From contig JACJVZ010000001.1 in NCBI GenBank assembly GCA_020637445.1, positions 310,001-374,000 on the forward strand: 64,000 nucleotides of DNA, written 5' to 3'. Origin of the DNA: Calditrichota bacterium (GTDB taxonomy: Bacteria > Electryoneota > RPQS01). Made by a program: the position numbers and the translations under genes. This document shows, one piece after another, positions 32,830-43,200 of the stretch. Positions within the stretch are counted from its first letter, which is position 1; each line of letters starts with the position of its first letter. The notes beneath the pieces are model-generated. The model was not told where the DNA came from. It searched no databases and saw only the letters and a program-made list of their open reading frames with translations.

Positions 32830-33378
32830 TTATTCGCCTTCAGCCTTCGGCGGAAGTTCGTGCTTGATCTGCGCCCATGCTTCTTCAAAGTTGAAGCCCT
32901 TGAAGGTAGGGGATTTTTCATTGTGGCACTTAGTGCAAGTCGCTTCGGTCGGCATAACCAGACCTGCGGCCAACGAGGCTTCGTGGTCTTCCATAACCTT
33001 CTTGGACTTGTACTCGGAACCCGGGCCGTGGCAGGCTTCGCAGCTTACCGAACCGAGGGACTCGGCCACTTTCATTTCGTCGGCAACGGCGTCATAGCCG
33101 CTGGGAGTGCCGTAGCCGGTCGTATGGCAGGCAAGGCATTCGGCGTTGTTTTGTTCGCCTTTTTCGACGAGAACGTCCATTGCCTTGGCGTGCTTCGTTT
33201 CAAGCCAAGTTTCCCAGATGTTTCCGTTCTTCTCACCTTTGTGGCACATCTTGCATTTGGCACCGCCAACGTAGGTCGGAGTTGCCGCAGCGTCATCTTG
33301 GGCATAGACGCTGAAGGCCGACAACGCCAGCCCAAAGACAATCAATGCCGCGATAGATTTTGCAGTGATTCTGCTCAT
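32830..33378 (-). CDS. Tetraheme cytochrome c554-like protein
   Basis: 182 residues with a Sec signal (ending SVYAQ) and four CXXCH sites (CKMCH, CLACH, CEACH, CTKCH). The pattern YVGGAKCKMCH...W..TKHAKAM...CLACHTTGYG...CEACHGPGSEY is that of cytochrome c554 family proteins, and also of the first half of the 9-heme lipoprotein at 17333, so the two share a domain. Small soluble periplasmic electron carrier, plausibly linking the inner-membrane oxidases to the conduit. Own transcription unit, ended by a hairpin. Confidence 0.9.
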   Translation of the reverse strand: MSRITAKSIAALIVFGLALSAFSVYAQDDAAATPTYVGGAKCKMCHKGEKNGNIWETWLETKHAKAMDVLVEKGEQNNAECLACHTTGYGTPSGYDAVADEMKVAESLGSVSCEACHGPGSEYKSKKVMEDHEASLAAGLVMPTEATCTKCHNEKSPTFKGFNFEEAWAQIKHELPPKAEGE

Positions 33379-33931
33379 TTCTTATTCCACTTAACGTTTA
33401 GTGAAGCGCCGGATTCGTATATGAATGCGCGGCACAATTGATGAATGCTCAAATCAGATTGGGTACACTTCCGCCTCTTGCGTGCGAATACCGCATTTAG
33501 GCGGGCCAAACTCGAAAAGACCCTCCCAAAAGAGGTCAAATCGAGACACGAACAATATACAAGTTACTGCTGCAAAACGCAACCTCCTTAGGATGTATCC
33601 TCATGCAAATATGATAGTTGCTGTCATGTTTGAAATCACTCTGCAACACCTACTTAGCGCCCACAAGTGATAAGATTTATTGCGGATACGCTGGGTCAGG
33701 CAGGCTTTGTGAAACGCAGAGAAATCGACCACAAAGTCTTGAAGTCAGAGGCTTTCAACGTGACAGGGTTACAATCCTCACGCATAAAGAGGAATAGACA
33801 ACAATTAGTCACATCGGATCAGGGGCCTACAGCACAGGTTGTTTGTCCTCGTTACTTCGTGATTCTCATGGATTAGACAAGAAAAAGGGCCGCAGGTTTA
33901 ACCTGCGGCCCGAATTTCGGAGTAAGGAGTC
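33379..33931. other. Intergenic region without a recognisable gene
   Basis: 553 bases. Short ORFs (33425-33670 and 33667-33876, plus) start without SD and translate to unlikely sequence. Apart from the terminator near 33887-33911 I see nothing definite; a promoter for the tetraheme gene must lie at the left end but no clear hexamers stand out. Confidence 0.4.
33870..33911 (-). terminator. Terminator of the vWA-protein gene
   Basis: GGGCCGCAGGTT-T-AACCTGCGGCCC (33887-33911), followed on the minus strand by TTTTTCTTGTCT; 21 bases past the stop at 33932. Confidence 0.88.
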
Positions 33932-36900
33932 TTACTTCAAAAGCAGCATTTTCTTTTGCAGAGTGTAATCGCCCGTCGTCAAACGGTAGAAATACAGACC
34001 ACTGGGAAGCGCGCTTCCGTCGAAGATAACGTTATGGTGGCCGGAATTGAGAGTTCCATTCACCAACACTGCCACAACCTGTCCAACGGCGTTATAGACC
34101 TTTAGGGTCACGTTGTTGGTTTCAACCAAGTCGAACGAAATATTCGTTTCCGGGTTGAACGGGTTGGGGAAGTTCTGATACAGCGCAAGTTCGCCCACGA
34201 CTCCGGCACCGGCATGCGGCGCGGCTTCGAGATTGCCGACTACTTCCTGACTTCCGCTAAGGCTGACGCTCACGAGCTCGTAGTTGTACACTCTTCCGTT
34301 TTCAAGGTCGCGGTCCACAAACGAATAGGTCGATCCGGAGGCGTTGTTGGTCGCCACAACGTGGCCGGCCATCAGTCCGTCGCGCATGATCTCGAAATGA
34401 TCATTGTCCGTTTCAGAAGACGTGGTCCAGTTCAACTGAATTTCTCGATCACCCGGCATGGCCGCAAAGCTGTTCAGTTCGACAGGGAGGAAGCGGTCAA
34501 AGCACACGCAAATGCAGCCCTCGCTTTGCGGAATAATCAGATTGTGCCAGCACGTGTCGCCCCACAGCGTCCAACCGGTGTTGCTGAAGAGGAACTGAGC
34601 CGGGTCGCAGATTTCCTGGCAGTCTTCCGTTTGACATCCTTCTTGGATGTCGAGTATCGGATACCGGCCCATCTGGAAGCCTTCACCGCACACGAACACG
34701 TGCGTCGGCGTACCTTCACACAAGTAAGTGCAAATACACGCCGGCGGAATAGTGATGTCGTCTTCGAAGAAGTACACGGCAGTATCCCCGTCGCACGGGC
34801 TGCAATCGGGAACGTCAATGACGATGTCGAGGAAGTTGGGCGGACAGTTGTCGCTGGTCAAATTGACCGTCACGATCATTTGTCCTCCGTCTGCGTCCGG
34901 AGTCACCGTTAGATTGAAAATGGTATCGAGAGACGCATTCGCGGCGATATTGCCCAAAGCAACTGGGTTGGTCGAATTGATGGTTGCCGCGCCAAAGTCA
35001 CCGCCGATGTTCGTGATCTCAAGCATGACATTGTTGCATTCTGCCGTGCCGTCATTCAATGTGGTCACGTGCAGATCGAATGTCGGGGTGGTGATGCCGC
35101 CGCCGTTCGGATCGCAGCGCAGCGTCACGCCGTTCGAAGACAAACGCAACTCACCTTGGCCGCAAGCCGCAATGATCTGATTGATCGCACCGCCCGTTCC
35201 CGAGCCGTCAGACGAAACGATGCGCACCGTTCCGGCTGAGGTGGCAGCATAATCGTTCATGACAGGCAGAATGAATGAAATCGGCTCTGCGCCCGGACGC
35301 GGAATCCAAACGGAACAGATACGAATGCCCAAGCTCGCGGCATCCAAAGCACGCTGATGGGCATACATGGCGTCGCTGGGATCATGCACGTCGTCACAGC
35401 CGCCATTTGAAGCGTCGGTAATGAGAACGATGATCTTTGTGGCAGCGGCGCGGAACGGAGTCGTAAAGTCGGTTCCGTCCGTGCAGCTTGCGTCATTGGT
35501 GATGATTTCACGCAATGCTTCGTCCGTAGCTTCGGGCAAGTTGGCGCCGTATCCAGCCGTCAACGCGGCAATGGAAGCCTGAACGGAAGCAATGTCCGTC
35601 GTGAGATTGTGTTCGGTATGGACGTAGTCGTCGCCATTTACGGTTCCGTCAATCGTGACCAGGCCGAGACGCAGATCATTGCCGGAAGCGATGTTCGCCA
35701 AAGTAACAATATTCGGAAGCTCGGCAATTACGTTGTCGATCGCTGGCTGCATTGAACCTGTTATGTCAACCGCAAAAACGAGATCAATGGGACCGCAATC
35801 CCCGGGCTGTGGACATCCTTGATCGCAGCCAATGCCTTCCGTCCACTCACCACCCAAAGCATGCTCGCAAGTCACTTGCAGCGTCGGTTCGCAAACGGCA
35901 TCGCCATCGTCATAGTAGCAGCAACGACCGGACTCGCACGGGTTCTCGTCGCAGTTGAGACCTTCTTCCCACGCACCCTGCAGGAACAAACAGTCTTCCA
36001 AGTTCACGGTGGCACACGCCGGCGCGCCGGCACTATTGAAGTAACAGCAACGTCCCAAATTGCAAATTGAAGGAGTCACGAACAGTCGGTATTCGCCGCA
36101 GGCATTTCCAAGTGACTCCAAAGTGACATAAACTGTGCCTTGAGTAAGGTAAACGCAGTCGCAAAGCGAGTTAAGCGCGTTTCCACCGTCGTCATTCTCG
36201 CAAATGTCCGAAAGGCAGCATTCCGTGCCGATCAAGAGATACGGATCAAACTGGAAATCGAGCGTTTCATACGAGAACAACCAGAAGCCGTCATAAGGAA
36301 TCGTCACTGCCACGACAACGTCCGGCGACACGAACTGATTGCAATCGTTGCCTTGGTCGCAAGTGGTTCCTTCGAGGATGCCGGGCGCAGTAAGGGTTGC
36401 TTCGGCACAGTTGGGGTCGCAGTCGAAGATGGAAAGGTTGTACGGGCCGGCATGGTTGTTAAATCCGTCCACAACGATCAGAATCTCTTGTCCTTCCGTC
36501 AGCGGCACGCAGTTGACTCGCGAAAACAGAGATCCTTCCGCGCAGGAAGGCGATGCGTCATCGTTCCCGCAAATATAATCACTGGGGAATGTCGGCGGGC
36601 AGGTGTATTGCCACAACGAGAGCTCCGTGTCGTACCCACTGCCGCACAGCGAGAAAGTGTAAGTGCTCGTTCTCGGTGCCGTCCAGCGGTAGGTCACGTC
36701 TGGTGCAGCACCGCGAAGTATGCCCCAAGTGCCCTGATAGCACCCTGGTTGCGCAGACGTAGCGTTAATGTCATTGCTATGGCCGTCGGTGTTTCCGGAC
36801 GCGATGTTGTCGCCGAGCACGGAACCGAGGTCGACGGCGTCGCCACACGCTTCTCCGCCTTCGTCGAGCGAGCCATTGTTCGGAGTCATGCGGCCAAGTT

Positions 36901-37123
36901 GGCTCATGATCGATTGATACTCGACATAAAGCTCGTTCGCGGGTAGTCCGTGAGCTTTGGCGTCGAGGATTTGCTGGTCCAGACCTTCCAAGCGCAGCTG
37001 CAGCTCAAGATTGGTCTTGGCCTGACTCAGGTCTTGTGCCGTCATGTTCTGCTCGTTCTTTTGGGCGGCAGAAGCCACAACGGCAAGAGCAAGCATACAA
37101 CACAACATCAAAAAATTCTTCAT
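33932..37123 (-). CDS. Giant Cys-rich secreted protein with vWA domain and T9SS sorting tail
   Basis: 1063 residues; start 37123 has SD GGAG and signal MKNFLMLCCMLALAVVASAA. Then a coiled-coil-like stretch (~30-75), a PPC-like beta domain (~85-240, YTFSLCGSGYDTELSLW), repeated GRCCY...C...C...G.W..G..C modules (~355-450), and a vWA domain (~460-690) with MIDAS motif DITGS. A DUF11/CARDB-like domain and FN3-like domain precede the sorting tail (NFPNPFNPETNISFDL, SGLYFYRL, KMLLLK). Extracellular binding or adhesion is likely. Paralogous at its N-terminal part to the divergent neighbour at 37539. Confidence 0.88.
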   Translation of the reverse strand: MKNFLMLCCMLALAVVASAAQKNEQNMTAQDLSQAKTNLELQLRLEGLDQQILDAKAHGLPANELYVEYQSIMSQLGRMTPNNGSLDEGGEACGDAVDLGSVLGDNIASGNTDGHSNDINATSAQPGCYQGTWGILRGAAPDVTYRWTAPRTSTYTFSLCGSGYDTELSLWQYTCPPTFPSDYICGNDDASPSCAEGSLFSRVNCVPLTEGQEILIVVDGFNNHAGPYNLSIFDCDPNCAEATLTAPGILEGTTCDQGNDCNQFVSPDVVVAVTIPYDGFWLFSYETLDFQFDPYLLIGTECCLSDICENDDGGNALNSLCDCVYLTQGTVYVTLESLGNACGEYRLFVTPSICNLGRCCYFNSAGAPACATVNLEDCLFLQGAWEEGLNCDENPCESGRCCYYDDGDAVCEPTLQVTCEHALGGEWTEGIGCDQGCPQPGDCGPIDLVFAVDITGSMQPAIDNVIAELPNIVTLANIASGNDLRLGLVTIDGTVNGDDYVHTEHNLTTDIASVQASIAALTAGYGANLPEATDEALREIITNDASCTDGTDFTTPFRAAATKIIVLITDASNGGCDDVHDPSDAMYAHQRALDAASLGIRICSVWIPRPGAEPISFILPVMNDYAATSAGTVRIVSSDGSGTGGAINQIIAACGQGELRLSSNGVTLRCDPNGGGITTPTFDLHVTTLNDGTAECNNVMLEITNIGGDFGAATINSTNPVALGNIAANASLDTIFNLTVTPDADGGQMIVTVNLTSDNCPPNFLDIVIDVPDCSPCDGDTAVYFFEDDITIPPACICTYLCEGTPTHVFVCGEGFQMGRYPILDIQEGCQTEDCQEICDPAQFLFSNTGWTLWGDTCWHNLIIPQSEGCICVCFDRFLPVELNSFAAMPGDREIQLNWTTSSETDNDHFEIMRDGLMAGHVVATNNASGSTYSFVDRDLENGRVYNYELVSVSLSGSQEVVGNLEAAPHAGAGVVGELALYQNFPNPFNPETNISFDLVETNNVTLKVYNAVGQVVAVLVNGTLNSGHHNVIFDGSALPSGLYFYRLTTGDYTLQKKMLLLK

Positions 37124-37538
37124 CTGTCTCTCCGTGGGTAAGTTCATAGACGACGTGTTTGAACCAAAGATACGGAGGCATGAAACTACTTATGTATTAG
37201 AGAGGGGTGTCGGTGCGCTTCATTGAAAATAGGTGGATGTTGAACCGAGACTACTAAATATAGTGCAGAGCGAATTATCAACAGCTTATGAAAACTGATT
37301 GTTGCGGACTAATTAATCCCTTGGAGGAGGTGTATAAAGAGGAGGTTTGGTCAAGAATTGGTGTGATTGGGAATAGTGTGCGCAACTAAGTTTCTTTGGG
37401 AATACTTACTATAGTTTACGGCAACATTCAGTGACCCATGCAGTTTCTTTTGTCAGCATGTTGATGTTTCAAGACAATTCATGCGGAAGTATCTTGTGCC
37501 ATCAAACAGGACCAATAAGAAACTGAACGGAGAAACAC
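37124..37538. other. Divergent intergenic region between the two paralogous surface-protein genes
   Basis: 415 bases. Plus-strand promoter candidate TTGTCA-17-GACAAT (37450-37478). On the minus strand a TTGATA ... TATTTA pair with short spacing is weak. No gene is seen. Confidence 0.35.
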
Positions 37539-39893
37539 ATGAATAAGATGCTGACAGTTTGTTGTCTGCTCTGCCTTTTTGCTGCGGGAAGCCTCGCGGT
37601 CGCCAAGGTGGATCCGAACACGGGTGCGACGTCCGACGGTACGTCCAGCCCGACGTTTTTGAATGCAGACCGCGACTTGATTTTGGCGGAGCGCGACCGG
37701 ATGGAGAGCGATCTTGCAGCCCTTTATCAGGAAGCGATTTCCCGAAAGGCAGCCGGACAAGAAGCTGACGAAATCTGGGCGCAGATTGCCGAATTGAATG
37801 CGCAGTTGTACCCCGATCGCTCGACGCCGCGTGCGGACAACGGCGGCGAAACGTGTGCGGAAGCCGCGGCAATCACATTTTTGCCGTACTGTGACGCCGG
37901 AAGCACATTGGATAATGTCAACAACTATCATCCCAACGTTGACGATCGTTGTGGTCCCAATCCTCCCGGATCTCCGGTTGCCGGCGATGGTCGTGAAGTA
38001 GTCTACACGTTTACTCCTGATGAAGACATCACCGTTTCGATTTCGCTTTGCGGATCTGACTTCGACACGTATCTTTATATTTACGAAGACGGTTGCCCCG
38101 GTTCGGGCACGGAATCGTTGGTTTGCTGCAATGATGACAATGGCGGCAGTTGCCCCGGCGGCAGCGGGGGCTTGACAAGCTGCTGCAATGACGTGACGTT
38201 GTTTGCTCAGCACACCTATTACATCTTCGTCGACGGTTGGTCACCTAATTCGGCCGGCTACTACGTGCTGAATGTCAGCGCCGGAATCCGTTGCGAGACG
38301 TGCGATCCCGTTCCTTCCTGTGTCGAATGTCCGCAAGACGGATATCACAGCCTTGAGCCGGTGTGTGAGGACAACTATGTCGACATTACCAACTCAGGCT
38401 GCGTTCCGGGTACTCCGGGCTTCTTTGAAACGGTCGGATGCAACACGACGATTTGCGGCACACTGGGTCGCTATTTCGATGCAAACGGCGGTGCTCATGA
38501 TGATGCCGATTTCTTCCTGTTCCCCGTCACCGAAGATGCCGAGAGCCTTACGGTTCATTTGAAGTCTGGTGCTCCCGGCGCATGGGCATTGTGGCGCGTG
38601 AATCCAGACGAAATCTGCGGCAACGCGGAAGTCATCGTTCCAACTCAAGAATTCTCGCGTTGTCAAGAACGCGTATTCTCCAGATGTTTGCAGCCGGGTC
38701 TATACGTGGTCGGAATCACAAGCGTCGGTGAGGTACCCTGCGGTGTTCCGTACACGATTGCTTTGTCCTGTGACGATTGCCCGATTCCGCTCGGTCGTTG
38801 CTGCTATCGCACGGAAGACGGTCCGGCGTGTGCGGACGAACTTAGCCGCGAAGAGTGTGCTGATCTTGAGGGATTGTGGACTCTCGGCGCAACATGCGAA
38901 GAGTGCTGCCCGACGGACTTCTGTGTCGATTACATTGACATTCCCGGTGTCTACGAATACGTCAACACGGCAAACACCTGCTGCTCGGTTCCGGTGAACT
39001 TCTGCGTCGGACAAGATGGCTGTGGCTCTAATAGTTGTTGGGCTGCGTACCGCGCGGTCATTTATCGCTTCGTGTTGGAGAGCGACGCTGTGCTGAGTCT
39101 GAGTGCGGCAGGTCCTGGCGACAACCAGATCATGGTGTTCACGGATTGCACGGATCCGACGGGTACGTGCGTGGCCTCGGCCGATAACGCCACGGTTCCG
39201 AATATCCTTGGCGCAACCGAAATTTTGGAAAACATCGCTCTTCCGGCGGGCACATACTATGTGGCCACGTCAAATTACTTCTGGTCGAACTTCCCGTGTG
39301 GTGAGATCACCTTGCATATCACCAGCGACACACCGCTGCCGGTCGAGATGATCGGCTTCGACGCGGTTGCAATGGATCACGCAGTGAAGCTCGCGTGGAG
39401 CACGGCTTCTGAAAGCAACAGCAGCCACTTTGATATTCTGCGCGATGGCGTCTTGGTGAATCGAGTGAATGCGGCGAATTCTGCGACGGGTTCGAGCTAC
39501 ACATGGACGGACAACGGTCTCGACAACGGCCGTGTGTATCAGTACACTCTGGTGGCCGTGGACCTGAACGGCGCCGAGGCTGTTGCGGGACATGCTGAAG
39601 CGGCTCCGAATGCAGCGGCGGCAACGGTCAGTGAATTCTCATTGCATCAGAACTACCCGAACCCGTTCAACCCGGAAACTCAGATCGCGTTCGATCTGCC
39701 CGAAGCATCCGCGGTTCGTTTGACTGTAATCAATGCTTTGGGACAGGAAGTTGCGGTGCTGGCTGACGGCGCGATGAACGCCGGTCGCCACAACGTGTCG
39801 TTTGACGGTTCTGCCTTGCCGACTGGTCTGTACTTCTACCACTTGGTGGCAGGAGACTACAGCCAGATTCGCAAGATGGTCTTGCTCAAGTAG
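37539..39893 (+). CDS. Cys-rich secreted protein with PPC-like domains and T9SS sorting tail
   Basis: 784 residues with SD GGAG, signal MNKMLTVCCLLCLFAAGSLA, a coiled N-terminal segment (RDLILAERDRMESDLAAL) and a GGETCAEA start of a PPC-like beta domain (VSISLCGSDFDTYLYIY), the same order as the divergent 33932-37123 gene. A GRCCY module (LGRCCYRTEDGPACADELS, ~418-455) matches those of the paralogue. A second PPC-like domain (~475-600), an FN3-like domain and the sorting tail (NYPNPFNPETQIAFDL, TGLYFYHL, KMVLLK) follow. Extracellular structural or binding role inferred. Confidence 0.87.
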   Translation: MNKMLTVCCLLCLFAAGSLAVAKVDPNTGATSDGTSSPTFLNADRDLILAERDRMESDLAALYQEAISRKAAGQEADEIWAQIAELNAQLYPDRSTPRADNGGETCAEAAAITFLPYCDAGSTLDNVNNYHPNVDDRCGPNPPGSPVAGDGREVVYTFTPDEDITVSISLCGSDFDTYLYIYEDGCPGSGTESLVCCNDDNGGSCPGGSGGLTSCCNDVTLFAQHTYYIFVDGWSPNSAGYYVLNVSAGIRCETCDPVPSCVECPQDGYHSLEPVCEDNYVDITNSGCVPGTPGFFETVGCNTTICGTLGRYFDANGGAHDDADFFLFPVTEDAESLTVHLKSGAPGAWALWRVNPDEICGNAEVIVPTQEFSRCQERVFSRCLQPGLYVVGITSVGEVPCGVPYTIALSCDDCPIPLGRCCYRTEDGPACADELSREECADLEGLWTLGATCEECCPTDFCVDYIDIPGVYEYVNTANTCCSVPVNFCVGQDGCGSNSCWAAYRAVIYRFVLESDAVLSLSAAGPGDNQIMVFTDCTDPTGTCVASADNATVPNILGATEILENIALPAGTYYVATSNYFWSNFPCGEITLHITSDTPLPVEMIGFDAVAMDHAVKLAWSTASESNSSHFDILRDGVLVNRVNAANSATGSSYTWTDNGLDNGRVYQYTLVAVDLNGAEAVAGHAEAAPNAAAATVSEFSLHQNYPNPFNPETQIAFDLPEASAVRLTVINALGQEVAVLADGAMNAGRHNVSFDGSALPTGLYFYHLVAGDYSQIRKMVLLK

Positions 39894-39914
39894 TCACGAA
39901 AGATTCGAAAATAG

Positions 39915-39945
39915 ACAGGCGGACCCACTCGGGTCCGCCTGTTTT
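39915..39945 (+). terminator. Rho-independent terminator
   Basis: 12-bp stem ACAGGCGGACCC / GGGTCCGCCTGT, loop ACTC, followed by TTTG-TTTG. Confidence 0.85.
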
Positions 39946-40250
39946 GTTTGGAGATTCGACCAGAATGGGAAGTAGCAAATTTCCAACACGCCTCTTGAGA
40001 CCGCAGCAAATTCTGTCCGGGTCAATTGTGCAATCCCTGCGCAGCTTAAATAAGGAAGAATATCAACCGTTTACGCAGGAATGGGAGAATTGTCAAACAA
40101 ATATTTCCTCAAATCGAGATCTTTTGAACGAAAACAAAATTCTGCTGACTGCGCACAATTGTTGACATCTGGTCCAAATTGCAATAGTTTATGGTCGGTG
40201 TGGGAAAACCCACTTGTGCCGTGTAACAAATTAGAGAGGCAGGAACGGAC
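39946..40250. other. Leader region of the subtilase gene
   Basis: About 300 bases without a supported gene. It contains the promoter at 40162-40190 and a small 5'-UTR hairpin GTGGG-AAAA-CCCAC at 40200-40213. Confidence 0.5.
40162..40190 (+). promoter_or_regulatory. Candidate sigma-70 promoter of the subtilase gene
   Basis: Consensus TTGACA, exact 17-base spacer, TAGTTT; ~55 bases between the predicted start site and the ATG. Confidence 0.5.
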
Positions 40251-43200
40251 ATGAGCAAATGGTCCCGGGTATTTTTAGTTATGTTGCTGGGAATCTGGGG
40301 TACCAGCGCGCTGGCGGCGGAATTTTCTCCGGCGCTTGAGTATGAACTGGACAAGGCTTCAGCCAAAGACAAAATTAGCGCAATTGTCATTTTGGAGAGC
40401 CCGATTGACATCATGACACTGGATTTCTCGCTGCACGCTCGAAATGCGACTCTTGCTGAGCGTCACCGGGAAGTCATCGAAGCTCTGAAGTACAATGCGG
40501 AGCAGACACAGCCTGCCTTTCGCAGCGAGCTGGACGAACTTCAGAACAGCGGCGATCTGACAGGCTACACGGCCTACTGGATTGAAAATCTGTTTGTCAT
40601 TCACGCGAGCAAGGATTTTATTGAATCGTTGCGGACTCGCGGAGACGTCAAGTATGTGTCGGAAAATTTCCGTCCCGAGTTGATCGAGCCGATTATTAAC
40701 GAGGGTCGCGAACCCCGCCGCAATCCGCTCGATACGGAATCGACAACTCCGGGGCAGGATGCCATACGCGCGACGGAAGTAAATCGCGTCTTGGGCATCA
40801 CCGGTCAGGGCGTCCTGGTCGCCAACTGCGACACCGGCGTCGACGGCACGCATCCGGCTCTGGCTTCGCGCTGGCGCGGAACGGTTGCTCCCGCGGCCGA
40901 GTGCTGGCGAGACGCCTTAGGCGGTGGTACGACTTTCCCGTCGGACGGCAACGGCCACGGTACCCACGTCATGGGAACAATTACGGGCCGCGAAATAAGC
41001 GGTGTCGATACGAACACCGTGGGTTCCGCTCCGAATGCGATGTGGATTGCCGACAATGCGATCAATCAAGGCGTCAGCAGCGATTTCGATAACGACATCA
41101 TCGATGCATATCAGTGGTTCGCGGATCCCGATGGCAACATCAACACGATGGATGACGTCCCGGACGTGATTCAGAATAGCTGGGGCGTGTTTACTGGTTT
41201 GGGCTACGCCCAGTGCTACGACTTCTGGAACACCGTGGTGACCAACTGCGAAGCAGCAGGTCCCGTGATCACGTGGTCGGCGGGCAACGAAGGCACGAGC
41301 GGCTTGCGCAGCCCGGCGATTTACTCGCTGAATGCGTACCAAATCTTCTCCGTGGGTGCCGTGGACGCGACAAACTATAGCGCGCCGTATCCTTTGGCCA
41401 GTTTTTCAAGCCAAGGACCGACACCGTGCACGCCCGCGTCTCCGGACAATATCAAGCCGGAAATCTGTGCTCCCGGAGTAGACGTCTATTCGTCGATTCC
41501 CGGCGGCGGCTATTCGGGATCCTATTCCGGTACGTCCATGGCCGGACCCCACATCGCGGGCGTCGTCGCTCTAATGCGCGAGGCTTGCCCGAACTGTGAT
41601 CACATCACGATTAAGGATGCGATCATGAACACCGCGCATGACTACGGTACAGGCGGCGATGACAATCAATACGGCCACGGCTTTGTCGATGCTTACGATG
41701 CGGTTGTCGCGGTTTCGAGCCTTGGTCGTGTGAACGGTATTGTTCGTGAATCGGGTACGAACAATCCGATTCCCGGTGCGCGTGTTGGCATTACCAGCGG
41801 CCCGAACTTTGTATTGACTGCGGCCGACGGATCCTTCAGCTTGCCGCTTACCGACGGCACGTATAATGTCGAGTGCTCCTCGTTTGGCTACATTACGCAA
41901 ACCGCAAACAACGTGGTTGTCATCACCGATCAAATCACGACTCAAGACTTCACGCTTCCGTTGGCCGCGCAGGGAACCGTCTCAGGTACCGTCACGGACT
42001 GCAACGGCAATCCGGCGGTCGGCGCGACAGTCGAAATGCTGAACACTCCGGTGACTCCTGCCACGACAAACGGTTCGGGTTTCTACTCGATCACGTTGCC
42101 GCAGGGAACGTACGACATGCGTGCGTCCGCGGCAGGCTGCGGTCCTCATCAAGTGGACAACGTGGTGATCGGCGCGACGGCTACTCAGAACTTCACGTTG
42201 CCGAGCGATCCGCGCTACGACTGCAGCTCGCCAGACGGATACGGCTACACGATGTGCGAAGACGTGGATCTTGACGGCCAGCCGTTCAACTGGCAGGCGA
42301 TTACGCCGTTGGAAGGCGGAAGCGGAACGTCCGTACTGACTTCTGTCGACGATGGATATACGGCCGCGCTTAGTTTCCCCTTCCCATTCCAGTTCTATGG
42401 AACGGCGTACACGACGTACTTCATCGGATCGAACGGCTTCGTTACCTTCGGCAGCGGTAGCTCGGATTATTCCAACGAGTGTTTCCCCGCGACCTCCAAC
42501 CCGGCAGGATTGTATCCTAATTGGGACGACATGACCACTTACACGGGTGAAGTCGCCTACTATTACGACACGGTCAATCACTGGTTGGTCATTTCGTTCT
42601 ATCAGATCAGCCACTTCAGCGGCGGTGGTCAATCGAGCTTCCAGATTATCATTTATGATCAAGGATTCTATTCGTCGGCCACAGGTGACAACCACATTCT
42701 GTTCCAGTATGACGATCCGACAACTCAGACCACGGCCTCCACGGTCGGTATCAAGACCGCTTCGGGTGACTATTCGCAGTACGTTTGTGACGGCACTGCG
42801 GATCCGAATTCGTGGGGTCAAGAGGCGGGACGTACGGTCTACTTCTCGACGGGCCCGGGCTGTGATGGCGAAGGCAACATCGTCGTCACTCCGGCGTCGT
42901 TGAACGGCGCTGCGCCTTTGGGCGGCACGGATACGGGCAGCATTCAGATTTGCAACACCGGTATTTGCCCGCTGACGTGGGGAGTAAACTGGAGCCAGTC
43001 GACACCCGCGCTTGCCTTGTCAGGCTACAATCCGGGAACGGTCGTGATGACTAAAGAGCAGATTGCCATGATAGATGCGATTAACCACGGCGAGAAAATT
43101 GACATCAGTGTTCGTGAACCGGGTCAATCGCCCTTGGACGCACAAGGCGGACCGGATACCTTTGGTTATCGTTGGATTGATTCCGATGAGCCCGGTGGTC

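Noticed and set aside
33425..33876. Two short plus-strand ORFs in the 553-base gap
   Set aside because: No SD, no family, adjoining frames; treated as non-coding.
39944..40165. 73-codon ORF upstream of the subtilase
   Set aside because: No translation signal and it overlaps the promoter region.
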